Source: Bryum argenteum (taxonomy: Eukaryota; Streptophyta; Bryopsida; Bryales; Bryaceae). Taken from it: 64,000 bases of DNA. Shown in pieces: positions 35,048 through 47,351 of this stretch. Positions within the stretch are counted from its first letter, which is position 1, and each line of letters starts with the position of its first letter. The notes below the pieces were generated by a model that was not told where the DNA came from, did not search any database, and saw only the letters and a program-made list of their open reading frames with translations. A program made the translations under genes and the position numbers. Location of the stretch: contig CM073329.1 in the NCBI GenBank assembly GCA_037043015.1, positions 4,356,648 through 4,420,647 of the forward strand, read 5' to 3'.

Positions 35048-35410
35048 CCCCAAAACGCCCAAGTTAGCCCTAGGGGCTTGATTCCAATAGAATCTTCTCT
35101 GAAGCTCTCAGTGTACTCAACTCTTTACTTATATTTTGATGTCAATCTGGTCACCTTCTTATGATGCATTCAAAAAGTGAAATTTTTACAATCTGAATCA
35201 CAATTTGTATGAGTGATTTTGTGCTTTGAAAAGATTGTGGTAGGTAGTTTGGGGTTGTACATAAGTTTGTAGGAGGTTGCAAGGTCATCATTGACTCGCT
35301 CATCTAAAATGCCCAAGTTCAAAAAGTGCACTATTCATGATGCCCAAGTCTAAAAGATGTTGAAATCGAGTTTTGGGCTGCCCATTTTAGACCCCATGGG
35401 CGCTTAAGGG
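35048..35410. mobile_element. TTAA MITE, second family
   Basis: Flanked by TTAA (35044-35047 and 35411-35414). It starts CCCCAAAACGCCCAAG and ends CCCATGGGCGCTTAAGGG. A homologous copy with nested insertions is at 56211-57125. Confidence 0.82.
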
Positions 35411-35489
35411 TTAAGGGATCTCAATTTTCAATATATATATTTTTTGACCTCTTATTGTCTCCATTGTTGATTTTCTACATTTTGTATGA

Positions 35490-36130
35490 CGGGTAGAAAC
35501 TTTGAAGAGCTATTGTTTAATTTCTTCATTCGAGCTCAGTTCTTGACAACATCACTTGGGTGTGGTCCGAGTTCAAGTCTAGTTTGTGTGATAAAAATTG
35601 CAGACCCATACGAGAAAGTATGAATTATTGGCATGCATTTTAGTGCTTCTTGTTTTGGGATTTCAATAAGGCATGTTTTACAATTGCAAGCCAATTATGT
35701 CAAATCAAAAGTTGTTTTTCATGATCATAAGTATGATTTGAAGATAACTTCTCACAACTTTCTAGTTGGCCGCTTTATGACTTGAATAACTTTGGTATTG
35801 AACTTGCAATGAGGTTTCTTTTAGTAAAAAAAGTAAAGTAATGGATGGTTTTTGAGGAGCTATACCTCCTTCATCCATTGTTAGATTTTGACTTTACTTT
35901 TTGGGATAGATTCCAATGAGAAACCTTGTCTTAGTGATACTGATTAGAAACCTTAATAAGATGAAAGATATTTTGAGGATAAGGCATGATTTCAGTGAGT
36001 GCAAGTCTAGTTTTGGACTAGTCTATTAATTTTTTCAAAACTCTTTCATTGGTAGTATTCACTTTTGAGAAGCTGTCATTTGAGTCAAGAAAAGTTTTAT
36101 GGAATTTTTGTGCAATGATGAATGTGGCCT
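35490..36130. repeat. Copy of the GAAACTTTGAAGAGCC repeat family
   Basis: Same order of motifs as 669-1643 (GAAACTTTGAAGAGC, CAAGTCTAGTTTGTGT, AAAGTATGAATTA) with moderate divergence. Ends were not defined. Confidence 0.6.
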
Positions 36131-36394
36131 TTTAAATATATTTGACAATTTAAAAGGCCATATTCATCAAGTTGAGACTATGTCTCATTTCGCATGATTT
36201 CAATTTTTGTACTAGGGAGATCTCATAGTTTCCGTTTTTTCATAAAACAAATTATTCTATATTCTCAATTGGTTTCTAGTATACATAGAAAATTTATTCT
36301 TGACTCAACTGAAGGAAAAATTCTGTTTAGAAAGCCGAACAAAGATGTATAGATTTTCTTAAAATCTTTAATATATGAAAAGTAAAGCCTTAAA

Positions 36395-36630
36395 GGGTAC
36401 GATTCTGATATGGGTACCACTAAGACGCGTCTCATTATGTGTGACCTATGTGTAATTCATAATATATGTGCCAGAAATTCCATTTTTTAACTACATGTAT
36501 ACAACAATAGCCATGTCACCTATAATACCATATGGTAAGAATAATTTTTCGATAAAGTTTTTTTATCAAGAAAGTAGTTTAAAAAAAATCACACTATTTT
36601 GAAGGGGGTACCCATATCAGAACCGTACCC
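36395..36630. mobile_element. 236-bp MITE with TAAA target duplication
   Basis: Inverted ends GGGTACGATTCTGATATGGG and its near complement (one mismatch over 24 bp), flanked by TAAA (36391-36394 and 36631-36634). The superfamily is uncertain. Confidence 0.82.
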
Positions 36631-36893
36631 TAAAACATGTTTTTCCTTGGAGCAATCTAGCTTGGGCATGCACATGCCAAATCTTAGATGTCCCTCACAC
36701 TTTTTGAATGTTTATCTGAATTGGTTTCGAAACTTTTTTGGCGGAATTTTTCTCAGAAATTTCTAAAACCTCTAATTGTAACTTATTTTACAAGGAATTC
36801 TTTTGGTAAAATGACAATACAATGAGGCAGCTACATGATATTGGGTCCCCTTCTTCCACCCCTGGAGCCCAATACAGTATGCAGTAAGGGGCA

Positions 36894-37253
36894 TGCACCA
36901 CAAGCCTTGGCTTGGTGATTAGGGCTTAGGCCCCCAATGAGGAGGTCGTGGGTTCTATTCCCCATGCCGGTGTGGTGCTCACCACTTTAGTCCAGGTGCC
37001 CAACTATTGTGGGGGGTCTGTGGACCTTGTTGTATGGGTACCTCAAAGCCCTTTGGGGGGATACTATGTCATGTATCTTCAAGGCACTAGTAACCACGCT
37101 AGAAACTAGCGTAGTTATAGTGTCCACCCTCGAGAGGGGGAAGTAGTATTGTTCTAATTTCCCCTTGTCAGGTGGCCATTGGTATATTAGCATTACGAAC
37201 GGACACTTCATTCACGCCAGACCCTTAGAAAGGGACCAGAGTTTCTATCTATC
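36894..37253 (+). mobile_element. 360-bp tRNA-derived SINE
   Basis: Flanked by a 14-bp direct repeat TGCAGTAAGGGGCA (36880-36893 and 37254-37267). The head carries a box A-like TTGGCTTGGTGATTAGGGC and a box B-like GTGGGTTCTATTCCC. The G+C-rich body ends in CTATCTATC-type sequence instead of poly(A), so it differs from the SINE at 6625. Confidence 0.88.
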
Positions 37254-37267
37254 TGCAGTAAGGGGCA

Positions 37268-38592
37268 AAGCCTAATTAACTCAAGAATAATTGTGGCATT
37301 TCAAAGTGCTAAAAAAAAAGGGGACAGTAAATAATGCCATGATTATACATGGATTGAGGTGGCTACTATTTTAGGTGATGGGAGCCAGGCTCCAAGAATG
37401 TTTTTTTTTTTAATATTTTTTTTTCATCGTACGGCAATCATGGGTAGCCCAAAATCTTTGCTGAACTTGCTGCCCCCGTGCCCACGTCTAAATTTGCTCG
37501 CTGACCTCCACCCTGCCCCCCACCACAACCCCATCACCCATTGGCTTGTGAGCCAGCCCAAGTTGTCCCAGTTGGGATCTGAAATGAACATCCTCAGTAA
37601 GAAATTCTAAAAAGTGAATCTACCTTCCATATTTTTTGCCGCCCAAACTATTTAGTACAGAGAGCACGTGGTGAAAATCTTAATAAAAAATATTAATTTT
37701 AGTCCCTCCACCTAAGCTGCCCAAAACAACAAGATTTTGTAAATCTTTAGGGGTTAAATCAAATTTTGGAAGATTTCATCCCCTAATGGGTAAACCTCAA
37801 GACTTTGAACCTTGAACTTCAAGTTCTTTTGAATTTTTATCATGATGTGATGAGAGGCAAAATATAGCACGTGATTTAACTAGTCCGTCGAAAACAAGTG
37901 TGAATTCATATTGGTGCTACATAGCTTACTAGTACTTTAGCTATTTTGCTGGGAATGCCCTTAAGGGTGGTGAACCCAAAGAACTGACGACCAAAACATG
38001 CGAAAGAATGTGAATCTCAGCCGAAACTTCAAAATGTTACAATGATTGACTGTTACAAGACGACTTGATATTAAAGAAGTTTGTGGTGACATCATAGAAA
38101 CATTGTTCATATTATAGTAGAAGAGTGATATTACAGAGAAATTGTTAATTGTACAGAAAATGAGTGATTTTATAGAACACAGCCGTTTTGGGCGATGCAT
38201 ATTTATGGAAGTATTGGTGTCTCAATAATGACGCGCGTTTGGAATACCGCCATAATAACCGAGCATTGCGGATCCATTCATGACCCAACACAGTTGACCC
38301 AGTGCACATAACCATGTATTGTATATGATATCTTGCATAGATCTTTGTTCCAAATCGTAATATAAAATTTGGATTACTCTCCTAAGCTTCATAGAAAACT
38401 TCAACAAAGTGTCTGACCAATAATTAAAATGCTGCGTTTCCAGGAGGCTGCTAGAATCGGCCACTTACTGACTGGCTGCTGGGCTCGGCCCAGTAGCACT
38501 GACTACGTGCGACGAATTGCTGGCGCTGGGGTCCATCCCGATCTTGACCGAGTTGCTATGAGCCGGATTAGTAGCGCAACGAAGATCTGGAA
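37268..38592. other. Intergenic DNA upstream of PPO gene 2
   Basis: No gene is supported. Includes a T-rich tract near 37400 and a stretch at 37990-38200 weakly like 43110-43230. Confidence 0.35.
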
Positions 38593-38600
38593 CATAAATA
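38593..38600 (+). promoter_or_regulatory. Possible TATA box of PPO gene 2
   Basis: CATAAATA about 240-280 bp before the candidate start codons. Suggestive only. Confidence 0.25.
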
Positions 38601-38840
38601 CTCTGTTTTACTCAGTTTGAAACAATTAAGCTGAAGTTCAGGTTCTGCAATTAAAGCAGAAAGAGAGCAGCCTTCAGTTGCCACTTATGCTGCCGATTGT
38701 ATCAGGACTTGTATCCCGTGGTTACGTACTAGTTAAGTACCGACAAGGTGTGGAATACTGATCAGGTTGTGAGTTGTAATTGCAGAGTTCGGAATGGTGT
38801 AATTCCTTGTCGAGGAGTTCGATCTGCTAGTGGATCAGTC

Positions 38841-40579
38841 ATGGGGGCGATGAACAGGGTCTCCGATTTTGTCATGAAGTGTGTGTTGGCTCTGGTGCTC
38901 GTGTCTATGACGCTAGTCGTCATCGACGCTCAAGCCATAGGGGGACCCGTTCCCGCCGCCAACCTGCCGTATCAGTGCAACAGCCAGGAGAGATGTTGTA
39001 TGCCGACGCCGTACCAGGGGAAGGAGATTTATCAGTTCGAGTACGAGCCCAACCTGCCCATGAAGACTCGGCGACCTGCTCACCTTCTCGATGCGGAGTT
39101 CATCAAAAAGCTCGAGAAGGGGTACAAGATACTCCGGGAGCTTCCCGACAGCGACCCACGGTCGCTGCTGAACCAGATGAAGCTGCACTGCCTCTACTGC
39201 GACCACTCGTTGTACTTCCCCGGAGTGGAGTACCCGCTTGCCATTCACAACGGCTGGCTGTTCGTTCCGTGGCATCGCATGTTCCTGTACTTTCATGAGC
39301 GCATTCTTCAGAAAGTTCTGAACGACGACACGTTCGCGCTCCCCTACTGGGCATGGGACAACTCCATGAACGTGACGCCTGCGGCCAATATGATGCCGGC
39401 CATGTATGCCAATTCTTCGTCTCCCTTGTGGAACCAAAACCGCAACAACTGCTCATATCCGCCCTACGTGGTGGACATGGACACGAATGGCGGCTGTCCC
39501 CTGCCCTTCAAGACGTCGGACTACCTCCGAGTTCAGAACGATCGAATCATGTACACGCAGCTGGTGTTAGGCGCTCCTACGACCTCTCTGTTCTATGGCA
39601 TGCCATATAAATTTGGCGACTTCGGAGGCATGGGCCAGGGTACCCTCGAGGACATGCCTCACGGCACAATTCATCTGTGGGTGGGCAACAAGTACCCTGA
39701 CAAAAACTCTACTTTCCACCCTTTCGACGATATGGGCAATTTTGGGCGCGCTGCTTACGATCCCATCTTCTATGCTCACCATAGTAATATGGACCGCCTG
39801 TGGAATGTGTGGCTGGAGCTTCCTGGTCGTGCACGAGACTACCCCGACGACCCTGCCTTCATGGATTCAGCATTCACATTCTACGACCAGGACGCTAATC
39901 TTGTGAAGGCCAACGTTTCGCAGTTTCTTGACATCGACAAGCTAAGGTCCGCAATTCTCGATCGCTGTCGATGTACTGCCTAAGCATAATTATGAAATTG
40001 TGATCGAGTTGTTTACATATTGTTGATGTGCGCAGGTATAACTATGAGAAATTGCCGACGCCGTGGGTGACGAACGGGGTGCTCAAGGGCGAGGAGAATT
40101 CGATTGCGCGCTGCAACCCGCTTTCCAAGACAGCAGTAGAGACTTTGATCAGCCAGACACCGAAGCACAAGAAGTCGCTGGTGGTTTCTTCAAAGCCGGT
40201 CACATACAAGGTGAAACGCGGTACCCACAAGAAGAAGGGAACAGAGGTCCTTGAGTTTTCGGGATTGCACATTCCAGACGCTTTTCTGCAAGTGCATTGG
40301 AAGATATATCTCTTCTACCCTGGAGCGAATTTGACCAACAGCTCGCCGATGTGCCCCGAGTTTGCGGGCACCTGGAACTACGTTCCCGTTGTTGGGCAGC
40401 CTACATTCAATCCCAAGAGAGTGTGGAGAGTGGCCATTGGACCCAAATTGCAGCAACTTGGCTTGGACTACGTGGACAGCATCGTCGTCACCACTGTGCC
40501 TCTTGGAGATTACTATCAGAATGTCACTATCGACAAAGTCAAGGTCATGTACGACAGAAGTCCCGAGGTGTCAATTTAG
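38841..40579 (+). CDS. PPO: Secreted polyphenol oxidase, gene 2
   Basis: Paralogue of gene 1 with the same two-exon plan: exons 38841-39946 and 40036-40579, an 89-bp intron in the same codon, 549 residues. Two starts are possible: ATG 38841, or ATG 38874, which aligns with gene 1 and places the hydrophobic signal segment at the very N-terminus. The second is more likely used. Numbered from 38841, copper site A is His116, His136 and His145 with thioether Cys120; site B has HGTIH and FYAHHSNMDRLW. Potential N-glycosylation motifs occur (NSS, NCS, NVS). The C-terminal shielding domain is complete. The donor GTCCGC is weaker than in gene 1, and read-through would add a short tail and stop. Copies 31 kb apart and in the same orientation imply an old tandem pair later pushed apart by mobile DNA. 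Confidence 0.94.
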
Positions 40580-42215
40580 GGTTGCGCTAGCTCGTGGACG
40601 TTGATATTCATTCTTTCCGGTGACAGACCTTCCATTCTCGAGATTCAGCTAAAAGTAGCCTGCAGCTCGAGAATGGTATAACCGTATACAGGTTCGTATG
40701 CTTGAAAGCTGTAATATTATGAATTGGAGTTTTGATCTATTTGAATAATCCTCGAGAATGTCTGAAAATGCAGAATCTCTCGCCACTTGCACAACCATCT
40801 CCTGCTTCAATCCAAATTGCTAGATAGATCAATTCCTCAGTTGGTGTTCCTGGTTTCTTTCTTAAACTCAACGTACACGTTACCGACAAACTTTCATTCT
40901 ACAAATTTCCGATCCAGGTTTTCGATCGTTGATTTTCTTTGTGAACCTGTAATCCTCGAACTGTGGAAAGCTATTCCGAACCCTTAGTCATAAACCCAAT
41001 GTTATTAAACTGGCGGTAATTATCAGTAAAAACAGTGGGTATAACGAAAGGGGGAAAAGGAAAGAAAAACATGCGAGTCTAAATTTGGAAAAAACATGCA
41101 AAGAACATGTGAGTTCAAGGTGATACCACAAAGTTTGGAGGGAAGCATACAAATGCAAGTTTTGATGTGCCAACGAGTTCACCAATTCGTTTTCAAATAC
41201 TTCAGGCTTCAGTAAACCTTAATTATAATGGACAAGCCACCTCTGTTTTGCGAGGGGCTTTCAGAAGATCCAAAGGCTCAATTTGTATATCTCGGTATTC
41301 ATATGAAAATAATGATGCTCGAGCACACGAGGTTAAAGTCAAATCGGGGGGCTCTAGAACAAGCCATAACAACGAAGATGCCATAACGTGCTTTAGTAAA
41401 TAAATCACTTGGTTTCCGATCTAGATCTAGATCGAGGTTTTAAGTGCTATACATAGAATATGCATACGTCACTGACCATGTCACCTGCACATGTGCGGTG
41501 AAATTTGGAACGTGTCATGGAACGAAGCTCATTGCGAACATGCTTCCGAACCATCAAGGTCAGACAGACGACGTCACTGTGATGGATAAACATTGAATTG
41601 AGAAGTAGCTGATTAGCAGCTTATGGTAAGAGGGCTCAAAACCAGCATCAAAATTGGCGTTCAAAATCTAACATGGTACAAGCAGAAGGTAATTATATAA
41701 TAGCTTCTTACTTTGAATCTCAATGTACTGATGATGTACATCATACTTGAACTGATTGGTTTGGGTACACAGTCTCGAATTCAGGATAAATCCGTTATGT
41801 TTCCCAATCTCCTACATGCTTTTGTACGTTTTCCAAGATAGATTCCTTCACTGCCCAATGAGGTTGTCAATCTGAAAATCGTGAGCCTCCCACTAAATGT
41901 AAACGTGGAGACTTTTTGGAGTTTGAATCTCAAAAAGCACCATAAGTTCGTTTTACTTTAGAAACATCTTCGAAGACAAGTATGTGATACGACGACCTTG
42001 TGATATTCGCGTGTCTGACCATGCACCTCCAGCTACAAACTGCTCATGCATGTGTCACAGAAGTCAAGTATCTGTTTTCTTTTCTTTTCTTTTTTGTCAT
42101 GAACCAGTTGACGTTATGAATATTTGAGCAATAGTGAAGTCAAATCTTTCTGAAACCGGCCCGATGACAGAGTCCATGCTTTAAGTTCGTGGCGCCTGTA
42201 ACTGATCAAGTAATA
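40580..42215. other. Intergenic DNA after PPO gene 2
   Basis: No gene is supported. Contains the palindromic TAGATCTAGATCTA-like motif near 41420 and otherwise ordinary AT-rich sequence. Confidence 0.4.
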
Positions 42216-42217
42216 TA

Positions 42218-42319
42218 CTCCCTCTGTCCCATTATGATTTTCCGGTAGGTTCTCTCAAATCTACCTTTGGAGGTAGATTTGAGAGAACCTACCGGAAAAT
42301 CATAATGGGACAGAGGGAG
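42218..42319. mobile_element. Stowaway MITE (Tc1/mariner type), 102 bp
   Basis: An almost perfect palindrome starting CTCCCTCTGTCCCATTATG, the classic plant Stowaway end, with the TA target duplicated at 42216-42217 and 42320-42321. The near-complete hairpin suggests recent insertion. Confidence 0.95.
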
Positions 42320-42387
42320 TAGTAAAGTAATATAGTAAGGTGGGCAGGCCAACAATGACGCAATTTCCAGCACAAGAAATTTAAACC

Positions 42388-42627
42388 CCATATTCGTTAA
42401 TTTGGCCCAATTCCCTTTATATTTGGCCGCACACTATTCAATAAATAGAGTAAAGTGAAACAAAAAAGCTTTAAGATGGGAAAATATATTAATAATTTAT
42501 TTTAGTCCTCTCAATGCATGTTGATTTTAATGTAATTATCTACAATCATGGCATTGTTTTCATTTGTGCTATATACACTATTTCAAGCGGCCAAAATAAT
42601 AGGGATTGGCCAATTTAACGAATATGG
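42388..42627. mobile_element. Palindromic MITE, about 240 bp
   Basis: The ends CCATATTCGTTAATTTGGCC and GGCCAATTTAACGAATATGG are inverted repeats continuing inward (AATTCCCTTT / AATAGGGATT). The target duplication is unclear, so the family is not named. Confidence 0.7.
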
Positions 42628-42669
42628 CGTTATTTACGGGGATGTTACAGGGAAATTTACATGGAAGTT

Positions 42670-42894
42670 ACTACACTAAATTTGATAATTAGTGTTAGAT
42701 TATTATAAGATTTGAAAATGCTATAAGTTTTTACTTTTGTTTAAAAGAATTTACCAAGAGCATTGATTCTGATACTATATAAGGACCCCCATCTTGACCA
42801 ATATAGTGGGTAAAATTATTGAACAACAGTAAAAAATTATAACATGTTCATGTAAATTAGTGCATCTAACACTAATTATCAAATTTAGTGTAGT
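42670..42894. mobile_element. MITE with 31-bp terminal inverted repeats
   Basis: ACTACACTAAATTTGATAAT... at the left and its perfect complement at the right (ends at 42894). No clear target duplication. Confidence 0.72.
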
Positions 42895-43499
42895 GCAAGC
42901 AACTTTTGTGTATGGGTTGTCAATCAGAAGGCTAGAGCAAGTGGAATCATCAAATTTGGACTTTTCTACTTTGAGTCATGAATTTTTGAAGTTGGTAAAA
43001 TAAGTGTTCTTGACATGGTGCCCTCAAGTGATACCAATCACAATTCTGTTAAAATGGCATTATTCCGGTAAAATGGCACACCTCAACTTTCTCAACTGTA
43101 GTTCAAAAACCATGTGATATATAACAGAATTTTGAGGTGATATTAGGGAAAATGGGTGACAATGTGTATAAAGAAGTGATGTTACAAAAAAAATTATGAT
43201 ATTACAGAATACACCATTTTGTATGAGCACAGATGTAAGATCTAGTGTGACAAAATGGCACAGTCATGGCATAGTGCCATTTTAACGAAATGGGGATTTC
43301 CCATATAATGTTTGCACTGTTTGCAGTGAGTACACGATATCGCTGTATTGAAAAGTTGTTATGTACTTGACTCTGAGTGAAGATTACTATAACTCCATTG
43401 TGGGGCTTGCTCCATCTTAGACCACTCTACTAAAACCCTTGAATCTACGAGACCTGATTTCAACATTTCACTCTCAAGATTGACTTTTTTCAGTGCAAG

Positions 43500-44080
43500 C
43501 CAAGTTTTTTCACTTTGTGATGTATCCTGACGATCGTAACCAATGGATCACTAGTACCTAACTTTTACATGATCATTTCCACCAAGTATTAAATTGAGAT
43601 TCCTCATTGTTTATGAGATCATAATATTCAAGGTTGAATTTAAAGGAAGTATTTTTGCCTTGTTTTCAAAAAGGAAATCAGTACTTTGGAGCCCAAAAAT
43701 ATCATTTAGTCTAGAAGTAAATTTGATCGGATGCTCTTCGAATTCTCATTCCTAGGCAAGTTAGTTACATGTTCATGTACTTTTTACCCTCATAGGACGT
43801 ATAAAACCTAAAGAAAAGCTTGAATTTTCAAATGGGGGTATGCTGAGAATTTCACAAAGGCCTATTTTTGACCGTTTTGAAGGCATGTGAAATTTTTTCA
43901 TACAGGAAATTAGAACAGTGAGAATGTGCCTTTATACCTATTATACAAAAACCAAAATTTGAGAAGACTTAAATTCTTAATTATATTAGGTGAATTTTTG
44001 AAGTAAATGCAATCTTATTGTTATTGGGCAGAATTTTGAGAATACATGGGAATATACGGTAGTTTTGGGCAGATTTCAAC
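43500..44080. repeat. Dispersed repeat family, copy 1
   Basis: Shares the order of motifs (TTTTTACCCTCAT, AAAACCTAAAGAAA, GTATGCTGA, CAAAGG) with 55610-56170 and 59090-59480. Noncoding remains of an older element. The preceding 42895-43500 shows nothing recognisable. Confidence 0.55.
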
Positions 44081-44559
44081 ATGCATGCACAAATAGTGTT
44101 TTCACAGTGTGAGAGCACTTGAATATTATCTAAATAACGAGTGCATGTGCAGCTCCCAACATGTGCACCTCAACGTGCACGACTTACCTTAGTCATTGCA
44201 TGTTTTTGGCTGGCGTCAGCTGAGAGGGCTGGTGACAAAATCTAAGAATTATTTACAGCTGGAGATACTGAATCCCTGCCTGGATCTCTTGGCTCTCATC
44301 ACCCGGTCGATCGACTCTGCATCAATCGACTACTAGTCGGTAAAGTTGGGTAACTCATACATGTGCATAGCTGTAATGAGGATTTCGAAGGCAGGCAGAA
44401 GGATCCACTGTTTTAGATTTTCGATTTTCTTTCAACCCACGTGCACTAAACCCCGGCATCACCAAGAGATGCCGCCACTAAAGTTAGTGAAATTGGCACA
44501 AGAAACATTTTGCAGATTCCCTATAGGCAAAATGTATTTAAATTCCCTTTGAGAACGGG

Positions 44560-44870
44560 TTCTTTTTCTATTACACAGGGAAATTTAGTGTCACAGGGAA
44601 AGGTGAGACAGGGAAAAACGAGGACACGTATAACAATCAACACATGGGGAAATTTTATAGAAAGCAATGAAGGGGAATTCAGTGTAATGCAATGAAGGGA
44701 AACTTATTAGAAAACGATGAAGGGAAACTTAATAGAAAACAATGAGGGGAAACTTTGTGCAAAACAGTGAAGGGAAACTTAGTGCAAATCAATGAAGGGA
44801 TATGTAATGGAAAACAATGAAGGGAAATGTAATGGAAAACAATGAAGGGAAATGTACATGAAAAACATTG
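44560..44870. repeat. Subterminal AGGGAAA cluster, left side of CACTA-like element
   Basis: More than ten AGGGAAA motifs spaced about 26-28 bp apart, many in GAAAACAATGAAGGGAAA units. Such clusters near the ends are typical transposase-binding arrays of CACTA elements. A matching cluster is at 54110-54640. Confidence 0.75.
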
Positions 44871-46300
44871 TGAAAAACATGGTGATCAGCCACTGTTCTT
44901 TCACAAAAGAATGAACTAAAATGGTAGAGAAAAAATTGAAAAATTGAAAAATTGAAAAATTGAAAAATGTCATATGTCCAAGGAATATTGCACTACACAT
45001 CCCTTTATCTCTCTACACAAGTAAACTAAGACATACTTCTAAAAAAACAAACATACTTCTCACAGACACGAGAGCCGCATGCACTCCACAGGATCCCGAG
45101 CTGCCAAAACCGAACCGGTGAAGAGCTTGCACACCGAAGCATAACTTGCGTGGCGACCAGACGCTCCATGCCATTGTTCATATTGTCTTCTGCCGCCATC
45201 CTCCTTATTCCAACCCCATGCTTCCACGCTCCTCGCCTCCCCAGGCTTCAATTCAAGATCTCTCTGTCACCGGCGTCAACTCGTTGCCATCCACCATAGC
45301 AATTCCGTCCCAAACCCTACTCCAATCATGCCGGATAAACAACGCGATTACCCGTTATTATCACTCCCATTCTTAGGATCCGATCAATCCACTTACCATT
45401 TTCGAGCTCTATATCTATACAACGGCCCTCAATATGTGCAAAAATTCACACCATCACGCCACTAGCCTTGACCAATCCGTACTCTAGCTTTCAAAGACAT
45501 CAAAACACTCCCCGTCCGGCTCGCAGAGCTACATGCATTCCGTAGGGGCGGAGACTCCAACCGACAAATTCAATGAGAACCATTTCATCACTTGCAAAAT
45601 ATTCTAAGGCATGGAACGGTATCGAATTCAAGCCCAAAGAACTCCTCAAGAAGAAAGCATTCCTGCAGTGGACACAATGAGGGGTTCTTTTCAACAATTC
45701 AAGACTTTGAGCACATACCGTAAAACACCCCAAAGATGTTGTTGTGGTTAAGCTCATACCAGAAGGACTCCTGCAGATCAGAGAGCGAAACACAACAGTT
45801 ACTCATTGTCAGTACCATCTTCTTTCCACCATCCTACAAGCAGCTGACGTTGTGCCCACAAATATGCCATCGAACCCTTTCGATTGTCAGTCAATTGCAT
45901 GGAAATGAAAGCTAAAATTAGCTCCTGGAAACTCCCGGAAAATTAGAGTGCACATCCCTAATGAGGCTTTGCACTTACTTAGATATTATCTAATAGGCGA
46001 GAAAGGTGCCCTGCAATTACGGTATACTCATGAACCCAGAAGCTTATGAGATCATCACTAATCGAATCTTTACTCTTAAGCATAAATCGAAAGTTAAAGT
46101 AATTCGAAGCTGGAAGAGATTTTAATGGATGATCAGTCCGTGACCCAAAGCACATGGAGTAGTCAAAGTGCGTGTGGTACAATTTTAAGGCTACCCTTGA
46201 TTCCATGCCGGCAGTCGTTGTTGATATACTCAGTACGATAAAACAAATGGATTGCAATGTGTGACTGAAGTGGTACATCAATTGGTACTGAAGACTCACC
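44871..46300. other. Region between left cluster and the first CACTA-associated gene
   Basis: Holds a short AAATTG tandem near 44935-44965. Open frames at 45060-45800 show no domain. A splice donor just after the stop at 46301 (GAG|GTGAGT) suggests that 3' untranslated exons of the next gene extend into this region. Confidence 0.4.
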
Positions 46301-47351
46301 TCAACTTCGTTTCCTCTTGTAATGCTTGATTTCAAAAGCGTACTTCATGATGTCGTCAACCTTCCATCGCATGGTTATACTCTCCTCAATGAACACAAGA
46401 GTAGCTAGTTCTGGTTCTCTTGCCTTGACAAAATCTAAGAGCCTCTTCAGAAATGGACCATCGTGTCTGATGGAGGGACGCTTAAAAAATTCATCAACCA
46501 AAGGATCTTTTGTATTTGAGAACCAGTGCCTCACATCTCCATGAATGAGATTCAGTTTCTCATGTTGCCTTGGATAGTATTTCTTCAAGAATTGCTTACC
46601 CCAGAGTTGTTTGTTATCAGCCATGTGTCGTGGGCGAGGGTGAAAGACTCTCTCGTATGAAAGTTGGCGATCAGAAATGCTTGGTCCATTGACTTGAGAA
46701 TCTGAGCTGTGACTTGAGAACAACTTACCTTGGCTTTCAGCTCCACCAGAGCCCTGGACCAGTAAGTGGCCTTCAGCTCCACCGGAGCCTTGGACCTGTA
46801 AGTGGCTTTCAGTTGCACCAGCCGATTGTCTTGCACCGCAATAGCTGCAGTATGAATAGGCTGAGCTCATGAGTCGTAGCTTGCACCTCCAGCAATGTGC
46901 CGTTTGAAATGGTGAAGTCTCAGTATCAGCCTCCTCCGAGGGTGCATCATCAGTTGTCTCAATATTTGTCTTCGATGTTGTTCTCTCCTTGCGTGAGCTC
47001 TCAAATGGCGGTAGTCCTAAAGTCTTCAAGACCATAGCATTTCTCCTCATGTTGGAATCTCGGAGCTTTTCATATTCATTTTCTCCAACTTCTCCTCCAA
47101 TTTGAACATGAGATGTCATGTTCTTTTGATTCACACGTCGAGGCTCTCCAATATCAATTGATTTTTTCCCTTTCTTTATGACCTTTTGATGCCTGTTCAA
47201 TACCACAATACCATATCAGAAGAACGGTTTGTAATTCATGAGCATAACTATATTGAAATTCAAAACACATATCAATACATATTTAGTATACATACAACAC
47301 TTACTTTATAACCGGTTCGGAGGCACCGCACTGGAACTGTATCGGCTTCAT
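46301..47351 (-). CDS. Uncharacterised zinc-ribbon protein, CACTA-associated
   Basis: Two exons: 47305-47351 (ATG at 47351) and 46301-47192, joined AA|GTAAGT...GAACAG|G, giving 312 residues. I do not recognise the family. Visible: a Lys-rich N-terminus (HQKVIKKGKK), a C-x2-C...C-x2-C zinc ribbon (HCWRC and CSYCG), a short Gly/Ser tandem repeat (VQGSGGAE), and a C-terminal conserved-looking block (WGKQFLKKYYPRQHEKLN to MRWKVDDIMKYAFEIKHYKRKRS). It is divergent from the TNP2-like gene at 48339 across about 1 kb, an arrangement compatible with a second CACTA-encoded DNA-binding protein. That role is inference. Confidence 0.6.

Noticed and set aside
38090-43230. Weak similarity between 37990-38200 and 43110-43230 (GTGATATTACAGA-like words)
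   Set aside because: Low-complexity AT-rich matches; could be an old repeat but ends and identity are too poor to call.
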